This document shows positions 24,306-36,718 of a stretch of DNA of 64,000 nt, piece by piece; the first letter of the stretch is position 1; each line of letters starts with the position of its first letter. This DNA is from Hyperoodon ampullatus (Eukaryota > Chordata > Mammalia > Artiodactyla > Ziphiidae). Below the pieces are notes generated by a model. The model made no database searches. It was not told the DNA's origin and worked only from the letters and a program-made list of their open reading frames with translations. The position numbers and the translations under genes are program-made. The stretch is from positions 180,001 to 244,000 of the forward strand of contig CATKHW010000554.1 of the NCBI GenBank assembly GCA_949752795.1. The letters run 5' to 3'.

Positions 24306-26040
24306 CATGGAATGGGTGCCATGCATTATTGCTTTAAAGGGTCTGCATTTGCTCACCAAATCTCACCAATCGTCTCAGTCCCAAGTGTCCAGCCTTATGC
24401 CACATCCAGCTGTCGTTGTAGATAGGGTCATTCCAGGGTTCATCAGAGACCCTGAAGGAATTGTAAAGAATTTCCCAGTTTTTTTGTTTTGTTTTTGAAA
24501 TTCCTTTTTATAGTGGGTTTGAGCTGATTCTCGCTGCCATGTTTATGCCAGTCTAGACACACTTGATTCCCTTACGGAGACATATCAATACATAGGTTTT
24601 AAGATTCTTACTAGTCAGATATATTCCTCTGCGGGAAATATGGGGTTTTGAGTCCCTTTCACTGAGGAAGGTGCAGGTCTTGTCTATCCATAGTTGGTTT
24701 TTGGAACGGTACCTGTGCTTATATCAAACTCTGGGTTTATGCATCACCCCACCTCTCCTTCCCCTTTAAGCAGGCATAAGAGTGTTTTCTAAATGTGAGA
24801 CACTGTTCTCTTTCCTAACTCAGTTCAAGTGTAGCCACGTTTACAGGATCTTCATAAATGATATCTTATGATAAGTTTCTTTCTCTGTGACTTATTTCAC
24901 TTAGAATCATCGTACCTGAATCTACCCATTTTGCTGCTACTGGTCTTATGACATTGATTTCATGGCTGAGGGATATTCCATCGTAGGTAAGTACCACAAT
25001 TTTTTGAACCATTTTTATATTTCCTGGGATATTTAAGGTGTACCCAAGTTGAGGTCCTTGTAAGCAGTGCAGCCCTAAGTTTTGGGGTGGCTCTGTCTTA
25101 TTGATTTTCAGTTTTCCCAAGGTATATTCCCTAGACTGGAAGTGCCCTTGGCTCTGTAGCTCTGTTCTTTACTTGTTTTAGGGAACACAATGCACTCCTC
25201 CAGAGAGGCAGTTGGAAATTTACATCCCGCCCATCAGCATAACAAGGCTCCCTGTTCTCCAGGGCCTGTCTTGCCTTTCTGGTTTTTACACATTCTGTGG
25301 ATGTCCCTTTTGACCGGTGGGAAGTGATACTTCTTTGTAGTGCAGATTTCAATTGCCTGCTTGCTTGCTTGGCCAAAAAGGGCGTATGCGTTTTCTCCTG
25401 AATATATTCAGGAGAAAACGCATACGCCCTTTTTGGCCAAGTGCATCATTGTCGAAGTTGTGCCCCTCTTCCTGTGCTTTAAAGGCGATTCCAACGTACC
25501 TCTTGATATCTGTTTCCTTCTATTCTGCCTCGCTTTCAAGTCCGCCTCGTTGCCTTCCCTCAACAGATTTTTGGATGATAGTTGTCCTTATTACTCGGCC
25601 AGTTTGTGAATTGCTGTGCCCCTGAGCTCCATTTTTCAACTCGTTTTTGGTGAGCTGACCGCAAGTCCAACATTTTGGTTCAGGACCTATACTGGTTCCC
25701 GGTGGGAGGCTGAGACTTTGGTTAATTCTTCTTCCTGCCGGGAAGTTAGAGTGATATGTGCCTGACCAAATACCTAACAGCTACTCTCTCATTGGTTCTC
25801 CCTCTTCCCTTTCATCCTCTGCCAAATTGGCAACCTGTGCGAACCAGGAGGTCAAAGGGGCTGTCTCTCCAAGTTGGGAGGTTGATAGTAAAGCAGATGG
25901 AAAGTCAAACCGGAGCACCAGGATAGGGAGTATTCGTTGAGTTTTAGAAACCTTTCGTATTCACAGTGTGTCCTTTCTCTAGGTTTCCGGTACATGTTAT
26001 AACTGTAGTAATATTCCCTTCAACCTGGAGAGTTGGGACC
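24306..26040. repeat. Satellite monomer M15
   Basis: 1735 bp. Small deletions (TCTATCCATAG near 24683, CTTTCTTTCTCTG near 24882) and CGTAGGTAAGTACC near 24982, shared with M16. Confidence 0.93.
25368..25441. repeat. Palindrome P15 (74 bp, perfect)
   Basis: Centre 25404/25405; all 37 pairs match. Confidence 0.96.
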
Positions 26041-27776
26041 CATGGATTGGGTGCCATGCATTATTACTTTAAAGGGTCTGCATTTGCTCACCCAATCTCA
26101 CCAATCGTCTCAGTCCCAAGTGTCCAGCCTTATGCCACATCCAGCTGTCGTTGTAGATAGGGTCATTCCAGGGTTCATCAGAGACCCTGAAGGAATTGTA
26201 AAGATTTTCCCAGTTTTTTTGTTTTGTTTTTGAAATTCCTTTTTATCGTCTGTTTGAGCTGATTCTCGCTGCCATGTTTATGTCAGTCTAGACACACTTG
26301 ATTCCCTTTCAGAGACAAATCAATACATAGGTTTTAATATTCTTACTAGTCAGATATATTCCTCTGCGGGAAATATGGGGTTTTGAGTCCCTTTCACTGA
26401 GGAAGGTGTAGGTCTTGTCTATTCCATAGTTGGTTTTTGGAACGGTACCTGTGCTTATATCAAACTCTGGGTTTATGCATCACCCCACCTCTCCTTCCGC
26501 CTTAAGCAGGCATAAGAGTGTTTTCTAAATGTGAGACACTGTTCTCTTTCCTAACTCAGTTCAAGTGTAGCCATGTTTACAGGATTTTCATAAGTGATAT
26601 CTTATGATAAGTTTCTTTCTCTGTGACTTATTTCACTTAGAATCATCGTACCTGAATCTAACCATTTTGCTCCTACTGGTCTTATGACATTGATTTCATG
26701 GCTGAGGGATATTCCATCGTAGGTAAGTACCACAATTTTTTGAAACATTTTTATATTTCCTGGGATATTTAAGGTGTACCCAAGTTGAGGTCCTTGTAAG
26801 CAGTGCAGCCCTAAATTTTGGGGTGGCTCTGTCTTATTGATTTTCAGTTTTCCCAAGGTATATTCCCTAGACTGGAAGTGCCCTTGGCTCTGTAGCTCTG
26901 TTCTTTACTTGTTTTAGGGAACACAATGCACTCCTCCAGAGAGGCAGTTGGCAATTTACATCCCGCCAATCAGCATAACAAGGCTCCCTGTTCTCCAGGG
27001 CCTGTCTTGCCTTTCTGGTTTTTACACATTTTGTGGATGTCCCTTTTGACCGGTGGGAAGTGATACTTCTTTGTAGTGCAGATTTGCATTGCCCGCTTGC
27101 TTGCTTGGCCAAAAAGGGCGTATGCGTTTTCTCCTGAATATATTCAGGAGAAAACGCATACGCCCTTTTTGGCCAAGTGCATCATTGTCGAAGTTGTGCC
27201 CCTCTTCCTGTGCTTTAAAGGCGATTCCAACGTACCTCTTGAAATCTGTTTCCTGCTATTCTGCCTCGCTTTCAAGTCTGCCTGGCTGCCTTCCCTCAAC
27301 AGGTTTTTGGATGATAGTTGTCCTTTAATACTCAGGCAGTTTGTGAATTGCTGTGCCCCTGAGCCCCATTTTTCAACGCGTTTTTGGTGAGCTGACCGCA
27401 AGTCCAAAATTTTGGTTCAGGACCTATACTGGTTCCCGGTGGGTGGCTGAGACTTTGGTTAATTCTTCTTCCTGCCGGGAAGTTAGAGTGATATGTGCCT
27501 GACCAAATACCTAACAGCTATTCTCTCATTGGTTCTCCCTCTTCCCTTTCATCCTCTGCCAAATTGGAAACCTGTGTGAACCAGGAGGTTGAAGGGGCTG
27601 TCTCTCCAAGTTGGGAGATTGATAGTAAAGCAGATGGAAAGTCAAACCGGAGCACCAGGAGAGGGACTATTCGTTGAGTTTTAGAAACCTTTCATATTCA
27701 CAGTGTGTCCGTTCTCTAGGTTTTTGTACATGTTATGACTGTAGTAATATTCCCTTCAACCTGTAGAGTTGGGACC
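26041..27776. repeat. Satellite monomer M16
   Basis: 1736 bp. Shares CTTTAATACTCA near 27324 with M14 and CGTAGGTAAGTACC with M15. Confidence 0.93.
27104..27177. repeat. Palindrome P16 (74 bp, perfect)
   Basis: Centre 27140/27141; all 37 pairs match. Confidence 0.96.
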
Positions 27777-29513
27777 CATGGAATGGGTGCCATGCATTAT
27801 TGCTTTAAAGGGTCTGCATTTGCTCACCCAATCTCACCAATCCTCTCAGTCCCAAGTGTCCAGCCTTATGCCACATCCAGCTGTCATTGTAGATATTGTC
27901 ATTCCAGGTTTCATCAGAGACCCTGAAGGAATTGTAAAGAATTTCCCAGTTTTCTTGTTTTGTTCTTGAAATTCCTTTTTATAGTGGGTTTGAGCTGATT
28001 CTCGCTGCCATGTTTATGCCAGTCTAGACACACTTGATTCCCTTACAGAGACATATCAATACATAGGTTTTAAGATTCTTACTAGTCAGATATATTCCTC
28101 TGCGGGAAATATGGGGTTTTGAGTCCCTTTCACTGAGGAAGGTGTAGGTCTTGTCTATTCCATAGTTGGTTTTTGGAATGGTACCTGTGCTTATATCAAA
28201 CTCTGGTTTTATGCATTACCCCACCTCTCCTTCCCCCTTAAGCAGGCATAAGAGTGTTTTCTAAATGTGAGACATTCTTCTCTTTCCTAACTCAGTTCAA
28301 GTGGAGCCATGTTTACAGGATCTTCATAAGTGATATCTTATGATAAGTTTCTTTTTCTGCGCGACTTATTTCACTTAAAATCATCGTACCTGAATCCACC
28401 CATTTTGCTGCTACTTGTCTTATGACATTGATTTCATGGCTGAGGGATATTCCATCGTACGTAAGTACCACAATTTTTTGAACCATTTTTATATTTCCTG
28501 GGATATTTAAGGTGTACCCATGTTGAGGTCCTTGTAAGCATGCAGCCCTAAATTTTGGGGTGGCTCTGTCTTATTGATTTTCAGTTTTCCCAAGGTATAT
28601 TCCCTAGACTGGAAGTGCCCTTGGCTCTGTAGCTCTGTTCTTTACTTGTTTTAGGGAACACAATGCACTCCTCCAGAGAGGCAGTTGGCAATTTACATCC
28701 CGCCCATCAGCATAACAAGGCTCCCTGTTCTCCAGGGCCTGTCTTGCCTTTCTGGTTTTTACACATTTTGTGGATGTCCCTTTTGACCGGTGGGAAGTGA
28801 TACTTCTTTGTAGTGCAGATTTGCATTGCCCGCTTGCTTGATTGGCCAAAAAGGGTGTATGCGTTTTCTCCTGAATATATTCAGGAGAAAACGCATACGC
28901 CCTTTTTGGCCAAGTGCATCATTATCGAAGTTGTGCCCCTCTTCCTGTGCTTTAAAGGCGATTCCAACGTACCTCTTGAAATCTGTTTCCTGCTATTCTG
29001 CCTCGCATTCAAGTCCGCCTCATTGCCTTCCCTCAACACATTTTTGGACGATAGTTTTCCTTTATTACTCGGCCAGTTTGTGAATTGCTGTGCCCCTGAG
29101 CTCCATTTTTCAACTCGTTTTTGGTGAGCTGACCGCAAGTCCAAAATTTTGGTTCAGGAACTATGCTGGTTCCCAGTGGGTGGCTGAGACTTTGGTTAAT
29201 TCTTCTTCCTGACAGGAAATTACAGTGATATGTGCCCGTCCAAATGCCTAACAGCTACTCTCTCATTGGTTCTCCCTCTTCCCTTTCATCCTCTGCCAAA
29301 TTGGCAACCTGTGCGAACCAGGAGGTTAAAGGGGCTGTCTCTCCAAGTTGGGAGGTTGATAGTAAAGCAGATGGAAAGTCAAACCAGAGCACCAGGAGAG
29401 GGACTATTCGTTGAGTTTTAGAAACCTTTCGTATTCACATGTGTCCGTTCTCTAGGTTTCCGGTACATGTTATAACTGTAGTAATATTCCCTTCAACCTG
29501 GAGAGTTGGGACC
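27777..29513. repeat. Satellite monomer M17
   Basis: 1737 bp. Carries GAGACATTCTTCTC near 28269, shared with M18, M20 and M23. Confidence 0.93.
28842..28913. repeat. Palindrome P17 (72 bp, 1 mismatch)
   Basis: Centre 28877/28878. Only pair 22 is off (T opposite G); the outermost pair 37 is lost. Confidence 0.93.
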
Positions 29514-29673
29514 CATGGAATGGGTGCCATGCATTATTGCTTTAAAGGGTCTGCATTTGCTCACCAAATCTCACCAATCGTCTCAGTCCCAAGTGTCCAG
29601 CCTTATGCCACATCCAGCTGTCGTTGTAGATAAGGTCATTCCAGAGTTCATCAGAGACCCTGAAGGAATTGTA

Positions 29674-29684
29674 AAGAATTTCCC

Positions 29685-29693
<9 letters not shown>
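29674..29693. repeat. Target-site duplication, left copy
   Basis: AAGAATTTCCCAG followed by T. It is identical to 29925-29944, and the same sequence occurs once in all other monomers. Its right edge is ambiguous because it merges with the SINE poly(T). Confidence 0.9.

Positions 29694-29731
<38 letters not shown>
29687..29731 (-). repeat. Uninterrupted 45-base poly(A) tail of the SINE (T on plus strand)
   Basis: 45 consecutive T on the plus strand. Part of it (up to 7 T) belongs to the target duplication. Homopolymer length is error-prone in sequencing. Confidence 0.9.
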
Positions 29732-29733
<2 letters not shown>

Positions 29734-29857
29734 GGTATGTGGGCCTCTCACTGTTGTGGCCTCTCCCGTTGCGGAGCACAGGCTCCGGATGCGCAGGCTC
29801 AACGGCCATGGCTCACGGGCCCAGCCGCTCCGCGGCATGTGGGATCTTCCCAGACCG

Positions 29858-29868
29858 GGGCACGAACC
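29858..29868 (-). promoter_or_regulatory. RNA polymerase III B box of the SINE
   Basis: The minus strand reads GGTTCGTGCCC, close to the B-box consensus GGTTCGANTCC. It lies 32 bases downstream of the A box, a normal tRNA-gene spacing. Confidence 0.85.
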
Positions 29869-29900
29869 CGTGTCCCCTGCATCGGCAGGCGGACTCTCAA

Positions 29901-29911
29901 CCACTGCGCCA
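29901..29911 (-). promoter_or_regulatory. RNA polymerase III A box of the SINE
   Basis: The minus strand reads TGGCGCAGTGG, a match to the A-box consensus TRGYNNARNGG, 13 bases inside the SINE 5' end. Confidence 0.85.
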
Positions 29912-29924
29912 CCAGGGAAGCCCC

Positions 29925-29944
29925 AAGAATTTCCCAGTTTTTTT
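29925..29944. repeat. Target-site duplication, right copy
   Basis: AAGAATTTCCCAGTTTTTTT, an exact copy of 29674-29693. On the insertion strand the duplication starts with an A run, as is usual for L1-endonuclease-primed insertions. Confidence 0.9.
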
Positions 29945-30829
29945 GTTTTGTTTTTGAAATTCCTTTTTATAGTGGGTTTGAGCTGATTCTCACTGCCCTA
30001 TTTATGCCAGTCTAGACACACTTGATTCCCTTACGGAGACATATCAATACATAGGTTTTAAGATTCTTACTAGTCAGATATATTTCTCTGTGGGAAATAT
30101 GGGGTTTTGAGTCCCTTTCACTGAGGAAGGTGTAGGTCTTGTCTATTCTATAGTTGGTTTTTGGAACGGTACCTGTGCTTATAACAAACTCTGGTTTTAT
30201 GCATTACCCCACGTCTCCTTCCCCCTTAAGCAGGCATAAGAGTGTTTTCTAAATGTGAGACATTCTTCTCTTTCCTAACTCAGTTCAAGTGTAGCCCTGT
30301 TTACAGGATCTTCATAAGTGATATCTTATGATAAGTTCCGTTTTCTGTGCGACTTATTTCACTTAGAATCATCGTACCTGAATCCACCCATTTTGCTGCT
30401 ACTGGTCTTATGACATTGATTTCATGGCTGAGGGATATTCCATCGTACGTAAGTACCACAATTTTTTGAACCATTTTTATATTTCCTGGGATATTTAAGG
30501 TGTACCCAAGTTGAGGTCCTTGTAAGCAGTGCAGCCCTAAATTTTGGGGTGGCTCTGTCTTATTGATTTTCAGTTTTCCCAAGGTATATTCCCTAGACTG
30601 GAAGTGCCCTTGGCTCTGTAGCTCTGTTCTTTACTTGTTTTAGGGAACACAATGCACTCCCCCAGAGAGGCAGTTGGCAATTTACATCCCGCCCATCAGC
30701 ATAACAAGGCTCCCTGTTCTCCAGGGCCTGTCTTGCCTTTCTGGTTTTTACACATATTGTGGATGTCCCTTTTGACCGGTGGGAAGTGATACTTCTTTGT
30801 AGTGCAGATTTGCATTGCCCGCTTGCTTG

Positions 30830-30903
30830 CTTGGCCAAAAAGGGTGTATGCGTTTTCTCCTGAATATATTCAGGAGAAAACGCATACACCCTTTTTGGCC
30901 AAG
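30830..30903. repeat. Palindrome P18 (74 bp, perfect, with a matched change)
   Basis: Centre 30866/30867. All 37 pairs match, but pair 22 is changed in both arms (GGGTGT left, ACACCC right) relative to the reference form. Confidence 0.96.
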
Positions 30904-31503
30904 TGAATCATTGTCGAAGTTGTGCCCCTCTTCCTGTGCTTTAAAGGGGATTCCAACGTACCTCTTGAAATCAGTTTCCTGCTATTCTGCCTCGCTTTCA
31001 AGTCCGCCTCGTTTCCTTCCCTCAACAGATTTTTGGACAATAGTTGTCCTTTATTACTCGGCCAGTTTGTGAATTGCTGTGCCCCTGAGCTCCATTTTTC
31101 AACTCGTTTTTGGTGAGCTGACCGCAAGTCCAAAATTTTGGTTCAGGAACTATACTGGTTCCCGGTGGGTGACTGTGTCTTTGGTTAATTCTTCTTCCTG
31201 CCGGGAAGTTAGAGTGATATGTGCCCGACCAAATACCTAACAGCTACTCTCTCATTGGTTCTCCCTCTTCCCTTTCATCCTCTGCCAAATTGGAAACCAG
31301 TGTGAACCAGGAGGTTGAAGGGGCTGTCTCTCCACGTTGGGAGATTGATAGTAAAGCAGATGGAAAGTCAAACCGGAGCACCAGGAGAGGGACTATTCAT
31401 TGAGTTTTAGAAACCTTTCGTATTTACAGTGTGTCCGTTCTCTAGGTTTCCGGTACATGTTATAACTGTAGTAATATTCCCTTCAACCTGGAGAGTTGGG
31501 ACC

Positions 31504-33242
31504 CATGGAATGGGTGCCATGCATTATTGCTTTAAAGGGTCTGCATTTGCTCACCAAATCTCACCAATCGTCTCAGTCCCAAGTGTCCAGCCTTATGCCA
31601 CATCCAGCTGTCGTTGTAGATAGGGTCATTCCAGGGTTTATCAGAGACCGTGAAGGAATTGTAAAGAATTTCCCAGTTTTTTTGTTTTGTTTTTGAAATT
31701 CCTTTTTATAGTGGGTTTGAGCTGATTCTCGCTGCCATGTTTATGCCAGTCTAGACACACTTGATTCCCTTACGGAGACATATCAATACATAGGTTTTAA
31801 GATTCTTACTAGTCAGATATATTCCTCTGCGGGAAATATGGGGTTTTGAGTCCCTTTCACTGAGGAAGGTGCAGGTCTTGTCTATTCCATAGTTGGTTTT
31901 TGGAACGGTACCTGTGCTTATATCAAACTCTGGGTTTATGCATCACCCCACCTCTCCTTCCCCCTTAAGCAGGCATAAGAGTGTTTTCTAAATGTGAGAC
32001 ACTGTTCTCTTTCCTAACTCAGTTCAAGTGTAGCCTTGTTTACAGGATCTTCATAAGTGATATCTTATGATAAGTTTCTTTTTCTCTGTGATTTAGTTCA
32101 CTTAGAATCATCGTAGCTGAATCTACCCATTTTGCTGCTACTGGTCTTATGACATTGATTTCATGGCTGAGGGATATTCCATCGTACGTAAGTACCACAA
32201 TTTTTTGAACCATTTTTATATTTCCTGGGATATTTAAGGTGTACCCAAGTTGAGGTCCTTGTAAGAAGTGCAGCCCTAAATTTTGGGGTGGCTCTGTCTT
32301 ATTGATTTTCAGTTTTCCCAAGGTATATTCCCTAATCTGGAAGTGCCCTTGGCTCTGTAGCTCAGTTCTTTACTTGTTTTAGGGAACACAATGCACTCCT
32401 CCAGAGAGGCAGTTGGCAATTTACATCCCGCCCATCAGCATAACAAGGCTCCCTGTTCTCCAGGGCCTGTCTTGCCTTTCTGGTTTTTACACATTTTGTG
32501 GATGTCCCTTTTGACCGGTGGGAAGTAATACTTCTTTGTAGTGCAGATTTGCATTGCCCGCTTGCTTGCTTGGCCAAAATGGGTGTATGCGTTTTCTCCT
32601 GAATATATTCAGGAGAAAACGCATACGCACTTTTTGGCCAAGTGCATCATTGTCGAAGTTGTGCCCCTCTTCCTGTGCTTTAAAGGCGATTCCAACGTAC
32701 CTCTTGATATCTGTTTCCTGCTATTCTGCCTCGCTTTCAAGTCCGCCTCGTTGCCTTCCCTCAACAGGTTTTTGGACGATAGTTGTCCTTTATTACTCTG
32801 CCAGTTTGTGAATTGCTGTGCCCCTGAGATCCATTTTTCAACTCGTTTTTGGTGAGCTGACCGCAAGTCCAAAATTTTGGTTCAGGACCTATACTGGTTC
32901 CCGGTGGGTGGCTGAGACTTTGGTTAATTCTTCTTCCTGCCGGGAAGTTAGAGTGATATGTTCCCGACCAAATACCTAACAGCTACTCTCTCATTGGTTC
33001 TCCCTCTTCCCTTTCATCCTCTGCCAAATTGGAAACCTGTGTGAACCAGGAGGTTGAAGGGGCTGTCTCTCCAAGTTGGGAGATTGATAGTAAAGCAGAT
33101 GGAAAGTCAAACCGGGGCACCAGGAGAGGGACTATTCGTTGAGTTTTAGAAACCTTTCATATTCACAGTGTGTCCATTCTCTAGGTTTCTCGTACATGTT
33201 ATAACTGTAGTAATATTCCCTTCAACCTGGAGAGTTGGGACC
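31504..33242. repeat. Satellite monomer M19
   Basis: 1739 bp. It has the empty SINE target site near 31664-31684, with no insertion. Confidence 0.93.
32569..32642. repeat. Palindrome P19 (3 mismatches)
   Basis: Centre 32605/32606. Mismatches at pairs 22, 24 and 26. Confidence 0.92.
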
Positions 33243-34981
33243 CATGGAATGGGTGCCATGCATTATTGCTTTAAAGGGTCTGCATTTGCTCACCCAATCT
33301 CACCAATTCTCTCAGTCCCAAGTGTCCAGCCTTATGCCACATCCAGCTGTCGTTGTAGATAGGGTCATTCCAGGTTTCATCAGAGACCCTGAAGGAATTG
33401 TAAAGAATTTCCCAGTTTTTTTCTTTTGTATTTGAAATTCCTTTTTATAGTGGGTTTGAGGTGATTCTCGCTGCCATGTTTATGCCAGTCTAGACACACT
33501 TGATTCCCTTACGGAGACATATCAATACATAGGTTTTAAAATTCTTACTAGTCAGATATATTCCTCTGTGGGAAATATGGGGTTTTGAGTCCCTTTCACT
33601 GAGGAAGGTGTAGGTCTTGTATATTCCATAGTTGGTTTTTGGAAGGGTACCTGTGCTTATATCAAACTCTGGTTTTATGCATCACCCCACCTCTCCTTCC
33701 CCATTAAGCAGGCATAAGAGTGTTTTCTAAATGTGAGACATTCTTCTCTTTCCTAACTCAGTTCAAGTGTAGCCATGTTTACAGGATCTTCATAAGTGAT
33801 ACCTTATGATAAGTTTCTTTTTCTGTGCGACTTATTTCACTTAGAATCATCGTACCTGAATCCACCCATTTTGCTGCTACTGGTCTTATGACATTGATTT
33901 CATGGCTGAGGGATATTCCATCGTATGTAAGTACCACAATTTTTTGAACCATTTTTATATTTCCTGGGATATTTAAGGTGTACCCAAGTTGAGGTCCTTG
34001 TAAGCAGTGCAGCCCTAAATTTTGGGGTGGCTCTGTCTTATTGATTTTCAGTTTTCCCAAGGTATATTCCCTAGAATGGAAGTGCCCTTGGCTCTGTAGC
34101 TCTGTTCTTTACTTGTTTTAAGGAACACAATGCACTCCTCCAGAGAGGCAGTTGGCAGTTTACATCCCGCCCATCAGCATAACAAGGCTCCCTGTTCTCC
34201 AGGGCCTGTCTTGCCTTTCTGGTTTTTACACATTTTGTGGATGTCCCTTTTGACCGGTGGGAAGTGATACTTCTTTGTAGTGCAGATTTGCATTTCCCGC
34301 TTGCTTGCTTGGCCAAAGAGGGCGTATGCGTTTTCTCCTGAATATATTCAGGAGAAAACGCATACGCCCTTTAAGGCCAAGTGCATCATTGTCGAAGTTG
34401 TGCCCCTCTTCCTGTGCTTTAAAGGCGATTCCAACGTACCTCTTGAAATCTGTTTCCTGCTATTCTGCCTCGCTTTCAAGTCCGCCTCGTTGCCTTCCCT
34501 CAACAGATTTTTGGACGATAGTTGTCCTTTATTACTCGGCCAGTTTGTGAATTGCTGTGCCCCTGAGCTCCGTTTTTCAACTCGTTTTTGGTGAGCTGAC
34601 CGCAAGTCCAAAATTTTGGTTCAGGACCTATTCTGGTTCCCGATGGGTGGCTGAGACTTTGGTTAATTCTTCTCCCTGCCGGGAAATTACAGTGATATGT
34701 GCCCGTCCAAATGCCTAACAACTACTCTCTCATTGTTTCTCCCTTTTCCCTTTCATCCTCTGCCAAATTGGAAACCTGTGCGAACCAGGAGGTTAAAGGG
34801 GCTGTCTCTCCAAGTTGGGAGGTTGATAGTAAAGCAGATGGAAAGTTAAACCGCAGCACCAGGAGAGGGACTATTCGTTGAGTTTTAGAAACCTTTCGTA
34901 TTCACAGTGTGTCCGTTCTCTAGGATTCCGATTCATGTTATAACTGTAGTAATATTCCCTTCAACCTGGAGAGTTGGGACC
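33243..34981. repeat. Satellite monomer M20
   Basis: 1739 bp. From about 33738 it matches M23 at 5214 bp distance. It ends with the TTCCCGATGGG and TTCTCCCTGCCGGG variants also seen in M23, M25 and M27. Confidence 0.93.
34308..34381. repeat. Palindrome P20 (3 mismatches)
   Basis: Centre 34344/34345. Mismatches at pairs 27, 29 and 30 in the A/T run. Confidence 0.92.
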
Positions 34982-36718
34982 CATTGAATGGGTGCCATGC
35001 ATTATTGCTTTAAAGGGACTGCATTTGCTCACCCAATCTCACCAATCCTCTCAGTCTCAAGTGTCCAGCCTTATGCCACATCCAGCTGTCGTTGTAAATA
35101 GGGTCATTCCAGGTTTCATCACAGACCCTGAAGGAATTGTAAAGAATTTCCCAGTTTTTTTGTTTTGTTTTTGAAATTCCTTTTTATAGTGGGTTTGAGC
35201 TGATTCTCGCTGCCATGTTTATGCCAGTCTAGACACACTTGATTCCCTACGGAGACATATCAATCTATAGGTTTTAAGATTCTTACTAGTCAGATATATT
35301 CCTCTGCAGGAAATATGGGGTTTTGAGTCCCTTTCACTGAGGAAGGTGTAGGTCTTGTCTATTCCATAGTTGGTTTTAGGAACGGTACCTGTGCTTATAT
35401 CAAACTCTGGTTTTATGCATCACCCCACCTCTCCTTCCCCCTTAAGCAGGCATAACAGTGTTTTCTAATTGTGAGACACTGTTCTCTTTCCTAACTCAGT
35501 TCAAGTGTAGCCATGTTTACAGGATCTTCATAAGTGATATCTTATGAAAAGTTTCTTTTTCTGTGTGACTTATTTCACTTAGAATCATCGTACCTGAATC
35601 CACCCATTCTGCTGCTAGTGGTCTTATGACATTGATTTCATGGCTGAGGGATATTCCATCGTACGTAAGTACCACAATTTTTTGAACCATTTTTATATTT
35701 CCTGGGATATTTAAGGTGTACCCAAGTTGAGGTCCTTGTAAGCAGTGCAGCCCTAAATTTTGGGGTGGCTCTGTCTTATTGATTTTCAGTTTTCCCAAGG
35801 TATATTCCCTAGACTGGAAGTGCCCTTGGCTCTGTAGCTCTGTTCTTTACTTGTTTTAGGGAACACAATACACTCCTCCAGAGAGGCAGTTGGCCGTTTA
35901 CATCCCGCCCATCAGCATAACAATGCTCCCTGTTCTCCAGGGCCTGTCTTGCCTTTCTGGTTTTTACACATTTTGTGGATGTCCCTTTTGACCGGTGTGA
36001 ATTGATACTTCTTTGTAGTGCAGATTTGCATTGTCCGCTTGCTTTCTTGGCCAAAAAGGGCGTATGCGTTTTCTCCTGAATATATTCAGGAGAAAACGCA
36101 TACGCCCTTTTTGGCCAAGTGCATCATTGTCGAAGTTGTGCCCCTCTTCCTGTGCTTTAAAGGCGATTCCAACGTACCTCTTGAAATCTGTTTCCTGCTA
36201 TTCTGCCCCGCTTTCAAGGCCGCCTCGTTGCCTTCCCTAAACAGATTTTTGGACGATAGTTGTCCTTTATAACTCGGCCAGTTTGTGAATTGCTGTGCCC
36301 CTGAGCTCCATTTTTCAACTCGTTTTTGGTGAGCTGACCGCAAGTCAAAAATTTTGGTTCAGGACCTATACTGGTTCCAGGTGGGTGGCTGAGACTTTGT
36401 TAATTCTTCTTCCTGGCTGGAAATTACAGTGATATGTGCCCGTTCAAAGGCCTAACAGCTACTCTCTCATTGGTTCTCCCTCTTCCCTTTCATCCTCTGC
36501 CAAATTGGCAACTTGTGCGAACCAGGAGGTTAAAGGGGCTGTCTCTCCAAGTTGGGAGGTTGATAGTAAAGCAGATGGAAAGTCAAACCGGAGCACCAGG
36601 AGAGGGACTATTCGTTGAGTTTCAGAAACCTTTCGTATTCACAGTGTGTCCGTTCTCTAGGATTCCGGTACATGTTATAACTGTAGTAATATTCCCTTCA
36701 ACCTGGAGAGTTGGGACC
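34982..36718. repeat. Satellite monomer M21
   Basis: 1737 bp. The CATTGAATGGG start, CATAACAGTG and CTGCTAGTGG variants are shared with M24 and M26. Confidence 0.93.
36046..36119. repeat. Palindrome P21 (74 bp, perfect)
   Basis: Centre 36082/36083; all 37 pairs match. Confidence 0.96.

Larger units (their letters stand above)
29687..29924 (-). mobile_element. CHR-type tRNA-derived SINE, minus orientation, full length with poly(A) tail
   Basis: A non-autonomous retroposon copied by L1 machinery. On the minus strand it starts at 29924 with an extra G, then GGGCTTCCCTGGTGGCGCAG. It continues through a tRNA-like head and a tRNA-unrelated body, and ends at 29732, followed by an uninterrupted 45-base A tail (T on the plus strand, 29687-29731). 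The tRNA head has recognisable A and B boxes. Perfect flanking duplications and the pure tail point to a recent insertion. Among CHR SINEs the body matches the whale type from memory; I do not assign a subfamily. It is the only interspersed element intact in the window and is absent from the other monomers. Confidence 0.93.
29514..31503. repeat. Satellite monomer M18 (interrupted by a SINE)
   Basis: 1990 bp. It equals a normal ~1739-bp unit plus a 251-bp net insertion at offset about 161-411. Outside the insertion the unit is ordinary and in phase with its neighbours. Confidence 0.95.

Noticed and set aside
29858..29911. tRNA-like A and B boxes suggesting a tRNA gene
   Set aside because: They belong to the SINE head, followed by a tRNA-unrelated body and poly(A). 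No intact cloverleaf is apparent.
29506..30015. 169-codon plus-strand ORF with a phenylalanine run
   Set aside because: Produced by the poly(T) of the SINE and satellite sequence on either side; not coding.
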